Positions 39,053 to 47,885 of a DNA stretch of 64,000 nucleotides are shown here, piece after piece. A program made the translations under genes and the position numbers. Location: NCBI GenBank assembly GCA_045866275.1, contig BAAFRX010000004.1:57773-121772 (forward strand), read 5' to 3'. Each line of letters begins with the position of its first letter. The stretch's first letter is position 1. Below the pieces are notes generated by a model. It made no database searches and was not told the origin of the DNA. It saw only the letters and a program-made list of their open reading frames with translations. The stretch is from Sideroxyarcus sp045866275 (GTDB taxonomy: Bacteria > Pseudomonadota > Gammaproteobacteria > Burkholderiales > Gallionellaceae).

Positions 39053-39856
39053 TCACTCGACCGACAAGCCCACGCGCTTCAGCTCGTCGAAATTCATCCA
39101 GATGAGAAACGCCTTGCCCACGATCAGCTCGTCCGGAACGAATCCCCAGTAGCGGCTGTCGCGGCTGTTGTCGCGGTTGTCGCCCATCATGAAATACTGT
39201 CCGGCCGGCACGGTGCAACGCATCTCGCGCTCACTATAACGGCATTGCTCGAATTGCGGAAAGCGTTCGACCCCGTTCAGGTGGATCTGCGCCCGCTCCG
39301 GATTGATCAGGATGGGGTGCTCGCGCCCGTCGAGATTCTCACGGTAGCGTTCGGTATGCACGAAATTGAGACCGCTTTCGACATAATTGTAATCCCCGTC
39401 GCGGGCAGCGGCTTGCAGTTTGCCGTTCAGCCACAGTTGCTTGTCGCGGTAGATGATCTCGTCTCCCGGCAATCCGATCACGCGCTTGATGTAGTCCACC
39501 GAGGGATCGTTCGGATAGTGGAACACCATCACATCGCCGCGCTGCGGCTGGTTGATCTCCACGATCTTCCGGTTGACGATGGGCAGGCGCAATCCATAGG
39601 TGTAGCGATTGACCAGGATGAAGTCGCCCACGTGCAAGGTCGGGATCATCGAGCCGGACGGAATCTTGAACGGTTCAACCACGAACGAGCGCAACACGAA
39701 TACGGCGAGAATCACCGGAAAGAAACTGATGGAATATTCCACCCACCACGGTTGCTTGTCCGCGGGCGCACGCCGTTGGCGCAACATGAATTTATCCAAC
39801 AGCCAGATCGCGCCGGTGAGCACGAGCAGGACGAACAGGATCAGGGCAAAAGTCAT
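39053..39856 (-). CDS. lepB: Signal peptidase I
   Basis: LepB removes signal peptides from exported proteins. The 267-residue protein has an N-terminal membrane span and a second hydrophobic stretch. The catalytic Ser69 is in IPSGSMIPTL and the general base Lys124 in DYIKRVIGLPGD. The C-terminal box GDNRDNSRDSRYWG is present. It follows lepA by 14 nt, the normal lepA-lepB pair. Confidence 0.97.
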   Translation of the reverse strand: MTFALILFVLLVLTGAIWLLDKFMLRQRRAPADKQPWWVEYSISFFPVILAVFVLRSFVVEPFKIPSGSMIPTLHVGDFILVNRYTYGLRLPIVNRKIVEINQPQRGDVMVFHYPNDPSVDYIKRVIGLPGDEIIYRDKQLWLNGKLQAAARDGDYNYVESGLNFVHTERYRENLDGREHPILINPERAQIHLNGVERFPQFEQCRYSEREMRCTVPAGQYFMMGDNRDNSRDSRYWGFVPDELIVGKAFLIWMNFDELKRVGLSVE

Positions 39857-39870
39857 CTGGATTTCCGTGG

Positions 39871-41664
39871 TTATTTATCGTCAACGCGCAGGATGGCAAG
39901 GAAGGCTTCCTGCGGAATTTCCACACTGCCCACCTGTTTCATGCGCTTCTTCCCGGCCTTCTGCTTTTCCAGCAGTTTCTTCTTGCGCGTGATGTCACCG
40001 CCGTAGCATTTGGCCAGCACATTCTTGCGCAAAGCCTTCACGTTTTCGCGCGAAATGATGTTGGCGCCGATGGCGGCCTGGATCGCCACATCGTACATCT
40101 GGCGCGGGATCAGTTCGCGCATCTTGGCAGCCACTTCACGCCCGCGGTACTGGCTGTTGGAGCGGTGCACGATGATGGACAGCGCATCCACTTTGTCGCC
40201 GTTGATGAGCATGTCCACCTTCACCACATCCGCAGCGCGGTATTCCTTGAATTCGTAATCCATCGAAGCATAGCCGCGCGATACTGATTTCAGTTTGTCG
40301 AAAAAATCCAGCACGATCTCGCCCATCGGCATCTCATACTTCAGCAGCACCTGCTTGCCGTGGTAAGCCATGTCCACCTGCACCCCGCGCTTCTGGGTGC
40401 ACAAGGTAATGACCGCACCCACATACTCCTGCGGCATATACAGGTTAACGTTGACGATGGGTTCGCGGATTTCCTCGACCTTGGACAGGTCGGGCAGCTT
40501 GGACGGGTTGTCCACCATGATTACCGAACCATCGCGCAGCACCACCTCGTAGATCACCGTGGGCGCGGTGGTGATCAGGTCCATGTCGAACTCGCGCTCC
40601 AGCCTTTCCTGCACGATCTCCATGTGCAACAGGCCGAGGAAGCCGCAGCGAAAACCGAAGCCAAGTGCTTGCGACACTTCGGGTTCGTATTGCAGCGCCG
40701 CATCGTTCAGCTTGAGCTTCTCCAGCGAGTCGCGCAGCGCCTCGTACTGGTTGGATTCCACCGGAAACAGTCCGGCGAATACCTGCGGCTGGATTTCCTT
40801 GAAGCCCGGCAAGGCGGCTGCTGCCGGCCTGGACACCAGGGTAACGGTGTCGCCCACCTTGGCATCCTTCAACTCCTTGATGCCGGCAATCACAAAACCC
40901 ACCTGTCCGGCGGACAAGGCGGCACGATCCTGCGACCTGGGGGTGAACACACCGACATGCTCGGTCAGGTGCTGCGCGCCGGTCGCCATCAGCAGGATTT
41001 TGTCTTTCGGCTTGAGCGTGCCGTTGACGATGCGCACCAGCATCACCACGCCGACGTAGTTGTCGAACCAGGAATCGATGATCAGCGCCTGCAGCGGTGC
41101 GGCGGGATCGCCCTTGGGCGGCGGCACCTTGACGATCAGGGATTCCAGCACATCCTGCACGCCCAGTCCGGTCTTGGCCGAGCAGTGCACCGCATCGTGG
41201 GCGTCGATGCCGATCACATCCTCGATTTCGGCGATGGCATTTGCCGGATCGGCCGACGGCAGATCGATCTTGTTCAGCACCGGCACCACTTCCACGCCGA
41301 GGTCGAGTGCGGTGTAGCAGTTGGCCACGGTTTGCGCTTCGACGCCTTGCGAAGCATCCACCACCAGCAGCGCGCCCTCGCAGGCGGACAGCGAGCGCGA
41401 CACCTCGTAGGAGAAGTCCACGTGCCCCGGCGTATCGATCAGGTTGAGGTTGTAGATCCGGCCATCGCGCGCCTTGTAGTTCAGCGCGGCAGTCTGTGCC
41501 TTGATGGTGATGCCGCGCTCGCGCTCGATGTCCATCGAATCCAGCACCTGCGCCTCCATCTCGCGGTCGGACAGTCCGCCGCAAAGATGAATGATGCGGT
41601 CGGCCAGCGTGGATTTGCCGTGATCGATATGGGCGATGATGGAAAAATTGCGGATATATTGCAT
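39871..41664 (-). CDS. lepA: Elongation factor 4 (LepA)
   Basis: LepA/EF4 is a ribosome-associated GTPase involved in translation initiation or back-translocation. The 597 residues include G1 AHIDHGKSTL (around 11-20), G3 DTPGHVDF, G4 NKID and the C-terminal EF4-specific domain (GANIISRENVKALRKNVLAK, GGDITRKKKLLEKQKAGKKRM). The domain order and length are canonical. Confidence 0.98.
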   Translation of the reverse strand: MQYIRNFSIIAHIDHGKSTLADRIIHLCGGLSDREMEAQVLDSMDIERERGITIKAQTAALNYKARDGRIYNLNLIDTPGHVDFSYEVSRSLSACEGALLVVDASQGVEAQTVANCYTALDLGVEVVPVLNKIDLPSADPANAIAEIEDVIGIDAHDAVHCSAKTGLGVQDVLESLIVKVPPPKGDPAAPLQALIIDSWFDNYVGVVMLVRIVNGTLKPKDKILLMATGAQHLTEHVGVFTPRSQDRAALSAGQVGFVIAGIKELKDAKVGDTVTLVSRPAAAALPGFKEIQPQVFAGLFPVESNQYEALRDSLEKLKLNDAALQYEPEVSQALGFGFRCGFLGLLHMEIVQERLEREFDMDLITTAPTVIYEVVLRDGSVIMVDNPSKLPDLSKVEEIREPIVNVNLYMPQEYVGAVITLCTQKRGVQVDMAYHGKQVLLKYEMPMGEIVLDFFDKLKSVSRGYASMDYEFKEYRAADVVKVDMLINGDKVDALSIIVHRSNSQYRGREVAAKMRELIPRQMYDVAIQAAIGANIISRENVKALRKNVLAKCYGGDITRKKKLLEKQKAGKKRMKQVGSVEIPQEAFLAILRVDDK

Positions 41665-41757
41665 GAAAATAGGGAGAAAACGCCAAAACCGGCCAGTTGC
41701 GCAAGTCGCGCATTCTAGCCGATTTTGCCGCGCATCGCCGAACGCAGATGGCCCGGG

Positions 41758-43149
41758 TTATTTGTCGTCGATGCGGATCGGGACATAGGCCGTCCCGTCG
41801 TTGCGCCGCACCAGCAAGGCGATGTTGCGGCCCGGCGGAACCTGTTTCAGGATTTCATTGAACTGTTTGACACTGGTGATTTCGATGTTGCCGATTGCCA
41901 GGATGACATCGCCCCGCTGCAGATCGACTTTCGCCGCCGCGCCCTTGGCATCCAGCACCAGCAAACCGCCCGCCACTTCCAGCTCGGCCTTCTGCTCGGC
42001 ATTCAGTTCGGCCACCCTCAGGCCGAGGCGGCTGATGCTCTGCGACTGGGCATCGTCATCCCCATTGTCGGCGATCCGCTTGCCTGCGGCATCCTGTATC
42101 TCGCCCACGACGAGCGTGACTTTCAGGGTGCTTCCTTTGCGCCACAGCAACACCCCGACTTCGCTGCCGGGCTTGGTCGCCGCCACGATGCGCGGCAGAT
42201 CGGAAGAACTGGCAATCGCCTTGCCGTCGAACTTGAGGATCACGTCGCTGGCGCGCACCCCCGCCTTGTCCGCCGGCCCGCCCCGCTCCACCCCGGAGAT
42301 CAGGGCGCCTTCTGCCTTGGCCAGACCGAAGGAATCCGCCAGTTCGCGCGTCATCTCCTGAATGCTGACCCCGATGCGACCGCGCGTGACCTTTCCGGTG
42401 GTGCGCAACTGGGATACGACTTCCATCGCGACATCGATCGGAATGGCGAACGACAAGCCCATGTAACCGCCGGAACGGCTGTAGATTTGCGAGTTGATGC
42501 CGACCACTTCGCCTTTCAGATTAAACAGAGGGCCGCCGGAGTTGCCCGGATTGATCGCCACGTCGGTCTGGATGAACGGCACAAAATTTTCCTGCGGCAG
42601 GGAGCGCCCCTTGGCGCTGACAATCCCTGCCGTGACACTGCTGTCGAAGCCGAACGGCGAGCCGATCGCCAGCACCCATTCGCCCACCTTGAGCTGATCC
42701 GGTTTGCCCAGCACCACTTGCGGCAATCCGTTCGCCTCGATTTTCAGCAACGCCACGTCGGTGCGCTTGTCGACGCCGACCACGGTCGCCTTGAATTCGC
42801 GCTTGTCGGTCAGGCGCACGGTGATCTTGTCGGCCCGATCGACCACATGCGCATTGGTGAGGACATAGCCATCGGCGCTGATGATGAAGCCCGAGCCCAA
42901 GGACCTGGATTCACGCTGCTGCGGGACTTGCGGGGCGAAACGGCGGAAGAATTCGTAGAACGGATCGTTCTCCGGCAAATTGGGAAACCCCTGCAAACCC
43001 TGCGGCGCTTCGATGGTTTGCGTGGTACTGACATTCACCACGGCCGCACCCTGCTTTTCCACCAAGGTGGTGAAATCCGGCAGTTCTGCCGACCAGACCG
43101 AAGCTGCAAACAGAAAACCCGCAAAGAACAGCAAATACCGTTTGAACAT
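41758..43149 (-). CDS. DegP/DegQ (MucD)-type periplasmic serine protease
   Basis: The 463-residue HtrA-family protease/chaperone is probably the MucD equivalent. It has a signal peptide (about 1-21, cut after SVWSA), catalytic triad H101 (TNAHVVD), D131 (TDVALLK) and S204 (NPGNSGGPL), and two PDZ domains (about 255-350 and 370-460). It lies just after the rseC-like gene, in the sigma-E operon, as in Pseudomonas algU-mucABCD. GGGAGG precedes the ATG by 6 nt. Confidence 0.93.
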   Translation of the reverse strand: MFKRYLLFFAGFLFAASVWSAELPDFTTLVEKQGAAVVNVSTTQTIEAPQGLQGFPNLPENDPFYEFFRRFAPQVPQQRESRSLGSGFIISADGYVLTNAHVVDRADKITVRLTDKREFKATVVGVDKRTDVALLKIEANGLPQVVLGKPDQLKVGEWVLAIGSPFGFDSSVTAGIVSAKGRSLPQENFVPFIQTDVAINPGNSGGPLFNLKGEVVGINSQIYSRSGGYMGLSFAIPIDVAMEVVSQLRTTGKVTRGRIGVSIQEMTRELADSFGLAKAEGALISGVERGGPADKAGVRASDVILKFDGKAIASSSDLPRIVAATKPGSEVGVLLWRKGSTLKVTLVVGEIQDAAGKRIADNGDDDAQSQSISRLGLRVAELNAEQKAELEVAGGLLVLDAKGAAAKVDLQRGDVILAIGNIEITSVKQFNEILKQVPPGRNIALLVRRNDGTAYVPIRIDDK

Positions 43150-43170
43150 GAAAAACCTCCCGATGAGCTC

Positions 43171-43620
43171 TCAAATAACCGCTTTGCCTACGACCACGGA
43201 CTGCACGACCGCCTGCTGCCTTGCCCCGGCCGCGATGGCACGGCCGGCGGCAAATCCCGCCAACAATCCGGCCAGCGCGCCCGCCAAGGCATAGCCGTCA
43301 CGCGCGGCATGGGTGTCCGCCATCGCCGCGCCCAGCAGCGCGCCACCCAGCAGCAGCGCCAGCGGCAGGATGTACATCAGCAGCGAACTCCGCAGCAGCA
43401 AGCCTGCGGGCAGCACGACATTCACTTCGTCGCCGATATGCGCCTGCGCCGAATTCCGCGCGATGAATTGGCGCGGTTTGTTGCTGCAAAACATCTGCGC
43501 CAGCTTGCCGCTGCCGCATCCGTTGCCGCTGTTGCAATGACTGCACCCGAAATTGCCGACCGGCGCAATCTCGGCCTGGTCGCCGCGCAGGGAAACGACG
43601 ATGGCGCGCATCTCATTCAT
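43171..43620 (-). CDS. RseC/MucC family protein
   Basis: The 149-residue protein has a cysteine-rich N-terminal segment (GCSHCNSGNGCGSGKLAQMF, around residues 26-45) and two adjacent membrane spans (about 75-95 and 103-125), the plan of RseC/MucC. Family members affect sigma-E activity and the SoxR-reducing Rsx system. The ATG at 43620 overlaps the mucB stop and has GGGAGAG 4 nt upstream; a longer reading is unlikely. Confidence 0.88.
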   Translation of the reverse strand: MNEMRAIVVSLRGDQAEIAPVGNFGCSHCNSGNGCGSGKLAQMFCSNKPRQFIARNSAQAHIGDEVNVVLPAGLLLRSSLLMYILPLALLLGGALLGAAMADTHAARDGYALAGALAGLLAGFAAGRAIAAGARQQAVVQSVVVGKAVI

Positions 43621-44608
43621 GAGGCTCTCCCGCATAGCGTACCGACTCGCCAACCTGCAGCACGGCGCGCGGCGGCAATTCGCCGACAACCGTGATGAAA
43701 TTGCCGTCGCTCAACTTGCGATAAACGTGGACCGCGCCCTGGCTGGAAAGGCCGAGGTGCGGATGATCCGCTTCGGCAGCCCGCTCGATGAAGATCGACA
43801 GCGCGGCCAGTCCGTCCGAATACACGATTTGCACCACCGGGGATTCGCGTTGCGCCAGAATGCGGCGCATTTCGATTATTTTTTTGAATCCGGGCGGCAC
43901 GCCATCGACTTGCCATCCACTCGACACGCTTTCGATGCCCGCCTCCGGCAGCGGCGAAAGGTGTTCCCTCGCCGCGATTTCCCGGGTATCGCTTTCGCTC
44001 GCCGGAATCCACTTGCGGTCGATGTTGCCGCCGATCTGCAATTGCGAGAAAGCGTATTGCTCGATCACCCGGTCGTGCTCGTCCAGCACCACCGCTTTGA
44101 GCAACAGGCCGGATTCGCTGTGCGCCCACATCTTGCGCGCGTAGCGCAAAGTGTCCTTGGGTTGCAGGCGTATCGTGTGCGCGTGGTAATCCGCCACCCG
44201 ATCCTCTTCTTCCTGGGTGACGACATAATTTTCTTTCAGCGTCAGAATCTGCTCGGGCAACAGCGCCGGAAACGCGCGCCGGGCATGACGCTTGCCGAAC
44301 CTGACTTTCTTGTCCCCGAGATACATCCAGACCTGGTCATTGTGGCGGATGATCTCGCGCCGCGAACCTTCCATCCCCTGCAATCGTTCATGTTCCCCCT
44401 GCGCGTCCACCAGATGGGTGATGCGCGACATCTCCACCCGGCCGCCGGCCTGATAGACAAACACGCCGCTGTAATTGGTCTGATGCGCGGCGAACGCCAT
44501 GGTGCGCAACCATCCCGCATCATCCTGCAACGGATCGGCCGCGGCAGAAGCCGCGCCCAGCAACCACAGCATGCCGGGCAGGATGACGTGCAACCTCACG
44601 CGCTTCAC
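43613..44608 (-). CDS. RseB/MucB sigma-E regulatory protein
   Basis: The 331-residue periplasmic protein has a signal peptide (ending GAASAAADP) and the two RseB lobes: the lipid-binding LolA-like domain (HQTNYSGVFVYQAGG, MSRITHLVDAQGEHERL) and the C-terminal domain that contacts RseA. It shields RseA from proteolysis until mislocalised lipopolysaccharide or lipoprotein releases it. The start is a GTG overlapping the rseA stop (GTGA). Confidence 0.92.
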   Translation of the reverse strand: MKRVRLHVILPGMLWLLGAASAAADPLQDDAGWLRTMAFAAHQTNYSGVFVYQAGGRVEMSRITHLVDAQGEHERLQGMEGSRREIIRHNDQVWMYLGDKKVRFGKRHARRAFPALLPEQILTLKENYVVTQEEEDRVADYHAHTIRLQPKDTLRYARKMWAHSESGLLLKAVVLDEHDRVIEQYAFSQLQIGGNIDRKWIPASESDTREIAAREHLSPLPEAGIESVSSGWQVDGVPPGFKKIIEMRRILAQRESPVVQIVYSDGLAALSIFIERAAEADHPHLGLSSQGAVHVYRKLSDGNFITVVGELPPRAVLQVGESVRYAGEPHE

Positions 44609-45081
44609 TCTTTTTCCGCCACGGTGTGGATATAGGTCGCTGCGCCCTGCACATCCGCGCTGGGCGAGAATTCCTGATGTGCCATCAGATAATCGTCAAC
44701 CTGATAGGCCGCCGGACGAATCGGGTTCGGCGGTTGCACGTTTGCCGTCTGCACCACGGGTTCGGTACCGACCTGCATGGACAACCATGCCACCAGGGCC
44801 AGCGCCATGACCGAGGCTGCCGCCGACATGGCGTAATGCCTGATGCGTTGAGAAGTTTGGCGGTGCGGCGCCAGAACGGTGGGTTCGGCTTGCAGTCGTT
44901 GATGGAAGGACGCGGTAAAACCGCAATGAATACATTCCGGCTGGCGCAGGACATCGCCGATCAGGTGATAAGTCATCCAGTCCCGGTCAACGTCCGGTTT
45001 CCGTTTGAGTTTGTCCAGCAGGGCCTCTGCCTCGTCCTCGAACAGTTCGCCATCCATCAACGCCGATATTTCCTGTTTCAT
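44605..45081 (-). CDS. rseA: Anti-sigma-E factor RseA/MucA
   Basis: The 158-residue single-span membrane protein has a cytoplasmic N-terminal sigma-binding domain (EISALMDGELFEDEAEALLD; DWMTYHLIGDVLR), one membrane span (about 85-105) and a periplasmic tail. It holds the sigma factor inactive until cut by site-1 and site-2 proteases. The ATG at 45081 has AGGTGG 5 nt upstream and follows the rpoE stop by 2 nt; a GTG three codons earlier is an alternative. Confidence 0.9.
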   Translation of the reverse strand: MKQEISALMDGELFEDEAEALLDKLKRKPDVDRDWMTYHLIGDVLRQPECIHCGFTASFHQRLQAEPTVLAPHRQTSQRIRHYAMSAAASVMALALVAWLSMQVGTEPVVQTANVQPPNPIRPAAYQVDDYLMAHQEFSPSADVQGAATYIHTVAEKE

Positions 45082-45083
45082 CT

Positions 45084-45683
45084 TTACCACCTGTTGTTTT
45101 CACTGGTTCCCAACAATGGCCGCAGATTCGTGGCGACCACTTCCCGCGCCCGAAAGATGCGCGACCTGACCGTGCCGATCGGACAATTCATCACCGACGC
45201 GATCTCTTCATAACTCAAACCCTCGATCTCGCGCAGCGTCAGCGCGGTACGCAAGTCTTCCGGCAGTTGCTGCAGCGAAGCATTGACGACTTCCACCACC
45301 TGTTTGCTCATCAATTCATTTTCAGGAGTCGCCACCTCGTGCAGCAAACTCGCATCCTCGAAATCTTCCGCCTCTTCCGAGTCGAACGGGGTGCTGGTGG
45401 GCGCCCGCCGCCCCTGCGCCAGCAGATGGTTCTTGGCCGTGTTGATGCCGATGCGGTACAGCCAGGTGTAAAAAGCACTGTCGCCACGGAATGCCGGCAA
45501 CGCCCGGTACGCCTTGATGAACGCTTCCTGCGTCAAATCCTCGGCCTCGGCCGCATTGCGCACAAAACGGGAAATCAACCGCCCGAGACGGCGCTGATAT
45601 TTGCCGACCAATAGCTCGAACGCGTGCTTGTCCCCGCGTTGCGCGCGTTCCACCAGCTGTTGATCGACTTCCCTGTCACCCAT
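45084..45683 (-). CDS. rpoE: RNA polymerase sigma factor RpoE/AlgU
   Basis: This extracytoplasmic-function sigma factor for the envelope stress response has 199 residues. Region 2 includes DLTQEAFIKAYRALPAFRGD and FYTWLYRIGINTAKN. Region 4 includes LPEDLRTALTLREIEGLSYEEIA and CPIGTVRSRIFRAREVV. The ATG at 45683 gives the normal N-terminus (MGDREVDQQLVERAQRGD). It heads the rseA-mucB-rseC-degQ set and is divergent from nadB, a widely conserved arrangement. Confidence 0.96.
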   Translation of the reverse strand: MGDREVDQQLVERAQRGDKHAFELLVGKYQRRLGRLISRFVRNAAEAEDLTQEAFIKAYRALPAFRGDSAFYTWLYRIGINTAKNHLLAQGRRAPTSTPFDSEEAEDFEDASLLHEVATPENELMSKQVVEVVNASLQQLPEDLRTALTLREIEGLSYEEIASVMNCPIGTVRSRIFRAREVVATNLRPLLGTSENNRW

Positions 45684-45867
45684 TCCGTTTCCCGGTTTAT
45701 CGTTGATTGCCGCCAGATGCGGCGCGTGAGTATAACCGGACGGGTGCACATCGTCAGCCTTGCCCGTAACGCGCGGATGGACAGCCGCCTGGAAAATTAG
45801 TTCATTTCCACGTTTGTCCGGCCAGTTTTGCTATAGTCGCGGCATCGACTCACGCCCTCCCCACATC

Positions 45868-47451
45868 GTGCTGGAATTTGACACCCTCATCATCGGTAGC
45901 GGCCTCGCCGGCCTGACCCTCGCCCTGAAACTGGCCGACCGGCAGCAAGTCGCCATCGTCACCAAACGCGGCCTGCTGGATGGTGCGAGTGCGTGGGCAC
46001 AGGGCGGGATTGCGGCCGTACAAACCCCGGATGACAGCCTGGACGAACACATCCGCGACACGCTCACGGCAGGTGCCGGCCTGTGCAACGCGAAAACCAC
46101 GCGCTTTGTCGTCGAACGCGGTGCGGCCGCCGTGAGTTGGCTGATCGAACAGGGTGTGCCGTTTTCCCGCAGCGAAGGGAGCGGCACCGACTTCCATCTC
46201 ACCCGGGAGGGCGGGCACAGTCGCCGCCGCATCATTCACGCCGCCGACGCCACCGGCAAAGCCGTGCAGCAGACCCTGGGGGAGCAGGTGCTGGCGCATC
46301 CGAACATCACGGTACTCGAACAGCACATCGCGGTGGATTTGCTCACCGGACGCAAGCTGGGCAAGCGCGAAGCGCGCTGCTACGGCGCCTATGTGCTCGA
46401 CAAGGAACACGACCGGGTGCGCACCATCGCCGCACAAAACACCGTGCTGGCGACCGGCGGCGCCGGCAAGGTCTATCTTTATACGACCAATCCGGACACA
46501 TCCACCGGCGACGGCATCGCCATGGGCTGGCGTGCCGGTTGTCGCGTGTCCAACATGGAGTTCATGCAATTCCATCCGACCTGTCTTTACCACCCGCATG
46601 CCAAGTCGTTCCTGATCAGCGAGGCGGTGCGCGGCGAGGGGGGCCTGCTCAAACTGCCCGACGGCACCCGTTTCATGCCGCAACATGATGAACGCGCCGA
46701 ACTGGCACCGCGCGATGTGGTCGCGCGCGCCATCGACTACGAAATGAAGAAGGGCGGTCTGGATTGCGTGTTTCTGGACATTTCGCACCAGCCGGAATCT
46801 TTCCTGAAAGAACATTTCCCGACCATCCATGCGCGCTGCCTGGCGCTGGGCATCGATATCGCCAGACAGCCGATCCCGGTCGTCCCGGCGATGCATTTCA
46901 CCTGCGGCGGGGTTGTCACCGACCTGGCGGCACGTACTGATGTTGACCGGCTGTATGCGATCGGCGAAACGGCCTGCACCGGTTTGCACGGAGCCAACCG
47001 TCTTGCCAGCAATTCACTGCTGGAGTGTCTGGTATTCGCCGATGCGGCCGCCACCGACATCCTGGCGCGTCCGGAATCCGCACATGAGGCGCTGCCGGAC
47101 TGGGATGAAAGCCGGGTGACCGACGCGGATGAACTGGTGGTCGTTTCCCACAACTGGGATGAGTTGCGCCGCTTCATGTGGGACTACGTCGGTATCGTGC
47201 GCACGACCAAACGCCTGCAACGCGCCCAACATCGCATTCAACTCCTGCACGAGGAAATCAACGAGTATTACCGCAATTTCCACGTCACCGCCGATCTGCT
47301 GGAACTGCGCAATCTCGTGCTGACCGCCGACCTGATCGTGCAAAGCGCGCTGTCACGCCATGAAAGCCGCGGCCTGCATTTCAGCAAGGACTATCCGCAA
47401 ACCCTGTCCGTCGCCGAGCCGACCATTCTTACCCCGCAGCGTCAGGCTTGA
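45868..47451 (+). CDS. nadB: L-aspartate oxidase
   Basis: NadB oxidises L-aspartate to iminoaspartate in NAD biosynthesis using FAD. The 527-residue protein has the FAD-binding motif IIGSGLAGLTLALKLAD (residues 7-23), the substrate-loop region AWAQGGIAAVQTPDDSLDEH, and the second FAD motif YAIGETACTGLHGANRLASNSLLE. The start is a GTG at 45868, where homologues begin; upstream sequence is open but not NadB-like. No Shine-Dalgarno is visible, so the start is moderately certain. Its last 10 nt overlap the convergent ygfX-like gene. Confidence 0.95.
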   Translation: MLEFDTLIIGSGLAGLTLALKLADRQQVAIVTKRGLLDGASAWAQGGIAAVQTPDDSLDEHIRDTLTAGAGLCNAKTTRFVVERGAAAVSWLIEQGVPFSRSEGSGTDFHLTREGGHSRRRIIHAADATGKAVQQTLGEQVLAHPNITVLEQHIAVDLLTGRKLGKREARCYGAYVLDKEHDRVRTIAAQNTVLATGGAGKVYLYTTNPDTSTGDGIAMGWRAGCRVSNMEFMQFHPTCLYHPHAKSFLISEAVRGEGGLLKLPDGTRFMPQHDERAELAPRDVVARAIDYEMKKGGLDCVFLDISHQPESFLKEHFPTIHARCLALGIDIARQPIPVVPAMHFTCGGVVTDLAARTDVDRLYAIGETACTGLHGANRLASNSLLECLVFADAAATDILARPESAHEALPDWDESRVTDADELVVVSHNWDELRRFMWDYVGIVRTTKRLQRAQHRIQLLHEEINEYYRNFHVTADLLELRNLVLTADLIVQSALSRHESRGLHFSKDYPQTLSVAEPTILTPQRQA

Positions 47452-47879
47452 GTTGACCAGCGCAAGCGCACGCGCAGTCGACGATAGTCTTCCGCCTGCA
47501 GGCTATCCGGCATGATCACAAGACTGCGGCGCCTGCCGGTGTCAGTCCGGATATTGATCAGGGTAAGGTAAGGCGAGACGAAACTACTGTCGCTGATCAC
47601 GCCCGCAACCGGATCGCCCGCAAGCGGCACCAGCGACAGACGGCGCGGCGCGGTCAGTTCAAAGGCCACACAGGATTGGGGCAGGCGCAACCAGGCATCC
47701 CGCATCAAGCTAAATCCGGCCACAACAAGCAGCCCGGCTACGCCCGCCGCTTTCCATCCAGCAGCCCACGGCAAACAGCAGATTGCGCACAGACATACGG
47801 TTGCAGACAACACCAGAAAACAGGTCAGTATGCGCGAGGGCAGGATCGTGAACGGCTGCCCGGCTACACCGGCATTCAT
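47442..47879 (-). CDS. YgfX/CptA-like membrane protein
   Basis: The 145-residue protein has two adjacent N-terminal membrane spans (about 18-37 and 41-60) and a small cytoplasmic domain ending in VIMPDSLQAEDYRRLRVRLRW, which matches the C-terminal pattern I recall for YgfX. YgfX is the inner-membrane partner of SdhE (proposed toxin-antitoxin or flavoprotein-assembly pair) and in gammaproteobacteria often lies near nadB and rpoE. No sdhE gene is visible here. Confidence 0.65.
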   Translation of the reverse strand: MNAGVAGQPFTILPSRILTCFLVLSATVCLCAICCLPWAAGWKAAGVAGLLVVAGFSLMRDAWLRLPQSCVAFELTAPRRLSLVPLAGDPVAGVISDSSFVSPYLTLINIRTDTGRRRSLVIMPDSLQAEDYRRLRVRLRWSTQA

Positions 47880-47885
47880 TGAGCT

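Noticed and set aside
45776..45804. Possible sigma-E promoter before rpoE (TGAACTA, 17 nt, TCCATC on the minus strand)
   Set aside because: AACT matches the -35 core but the -10 half is poor and the flanking bases do not follow the GGAACTT...TCTGA pattern closely enough. Autoregulation is likely from biology, not from this site.
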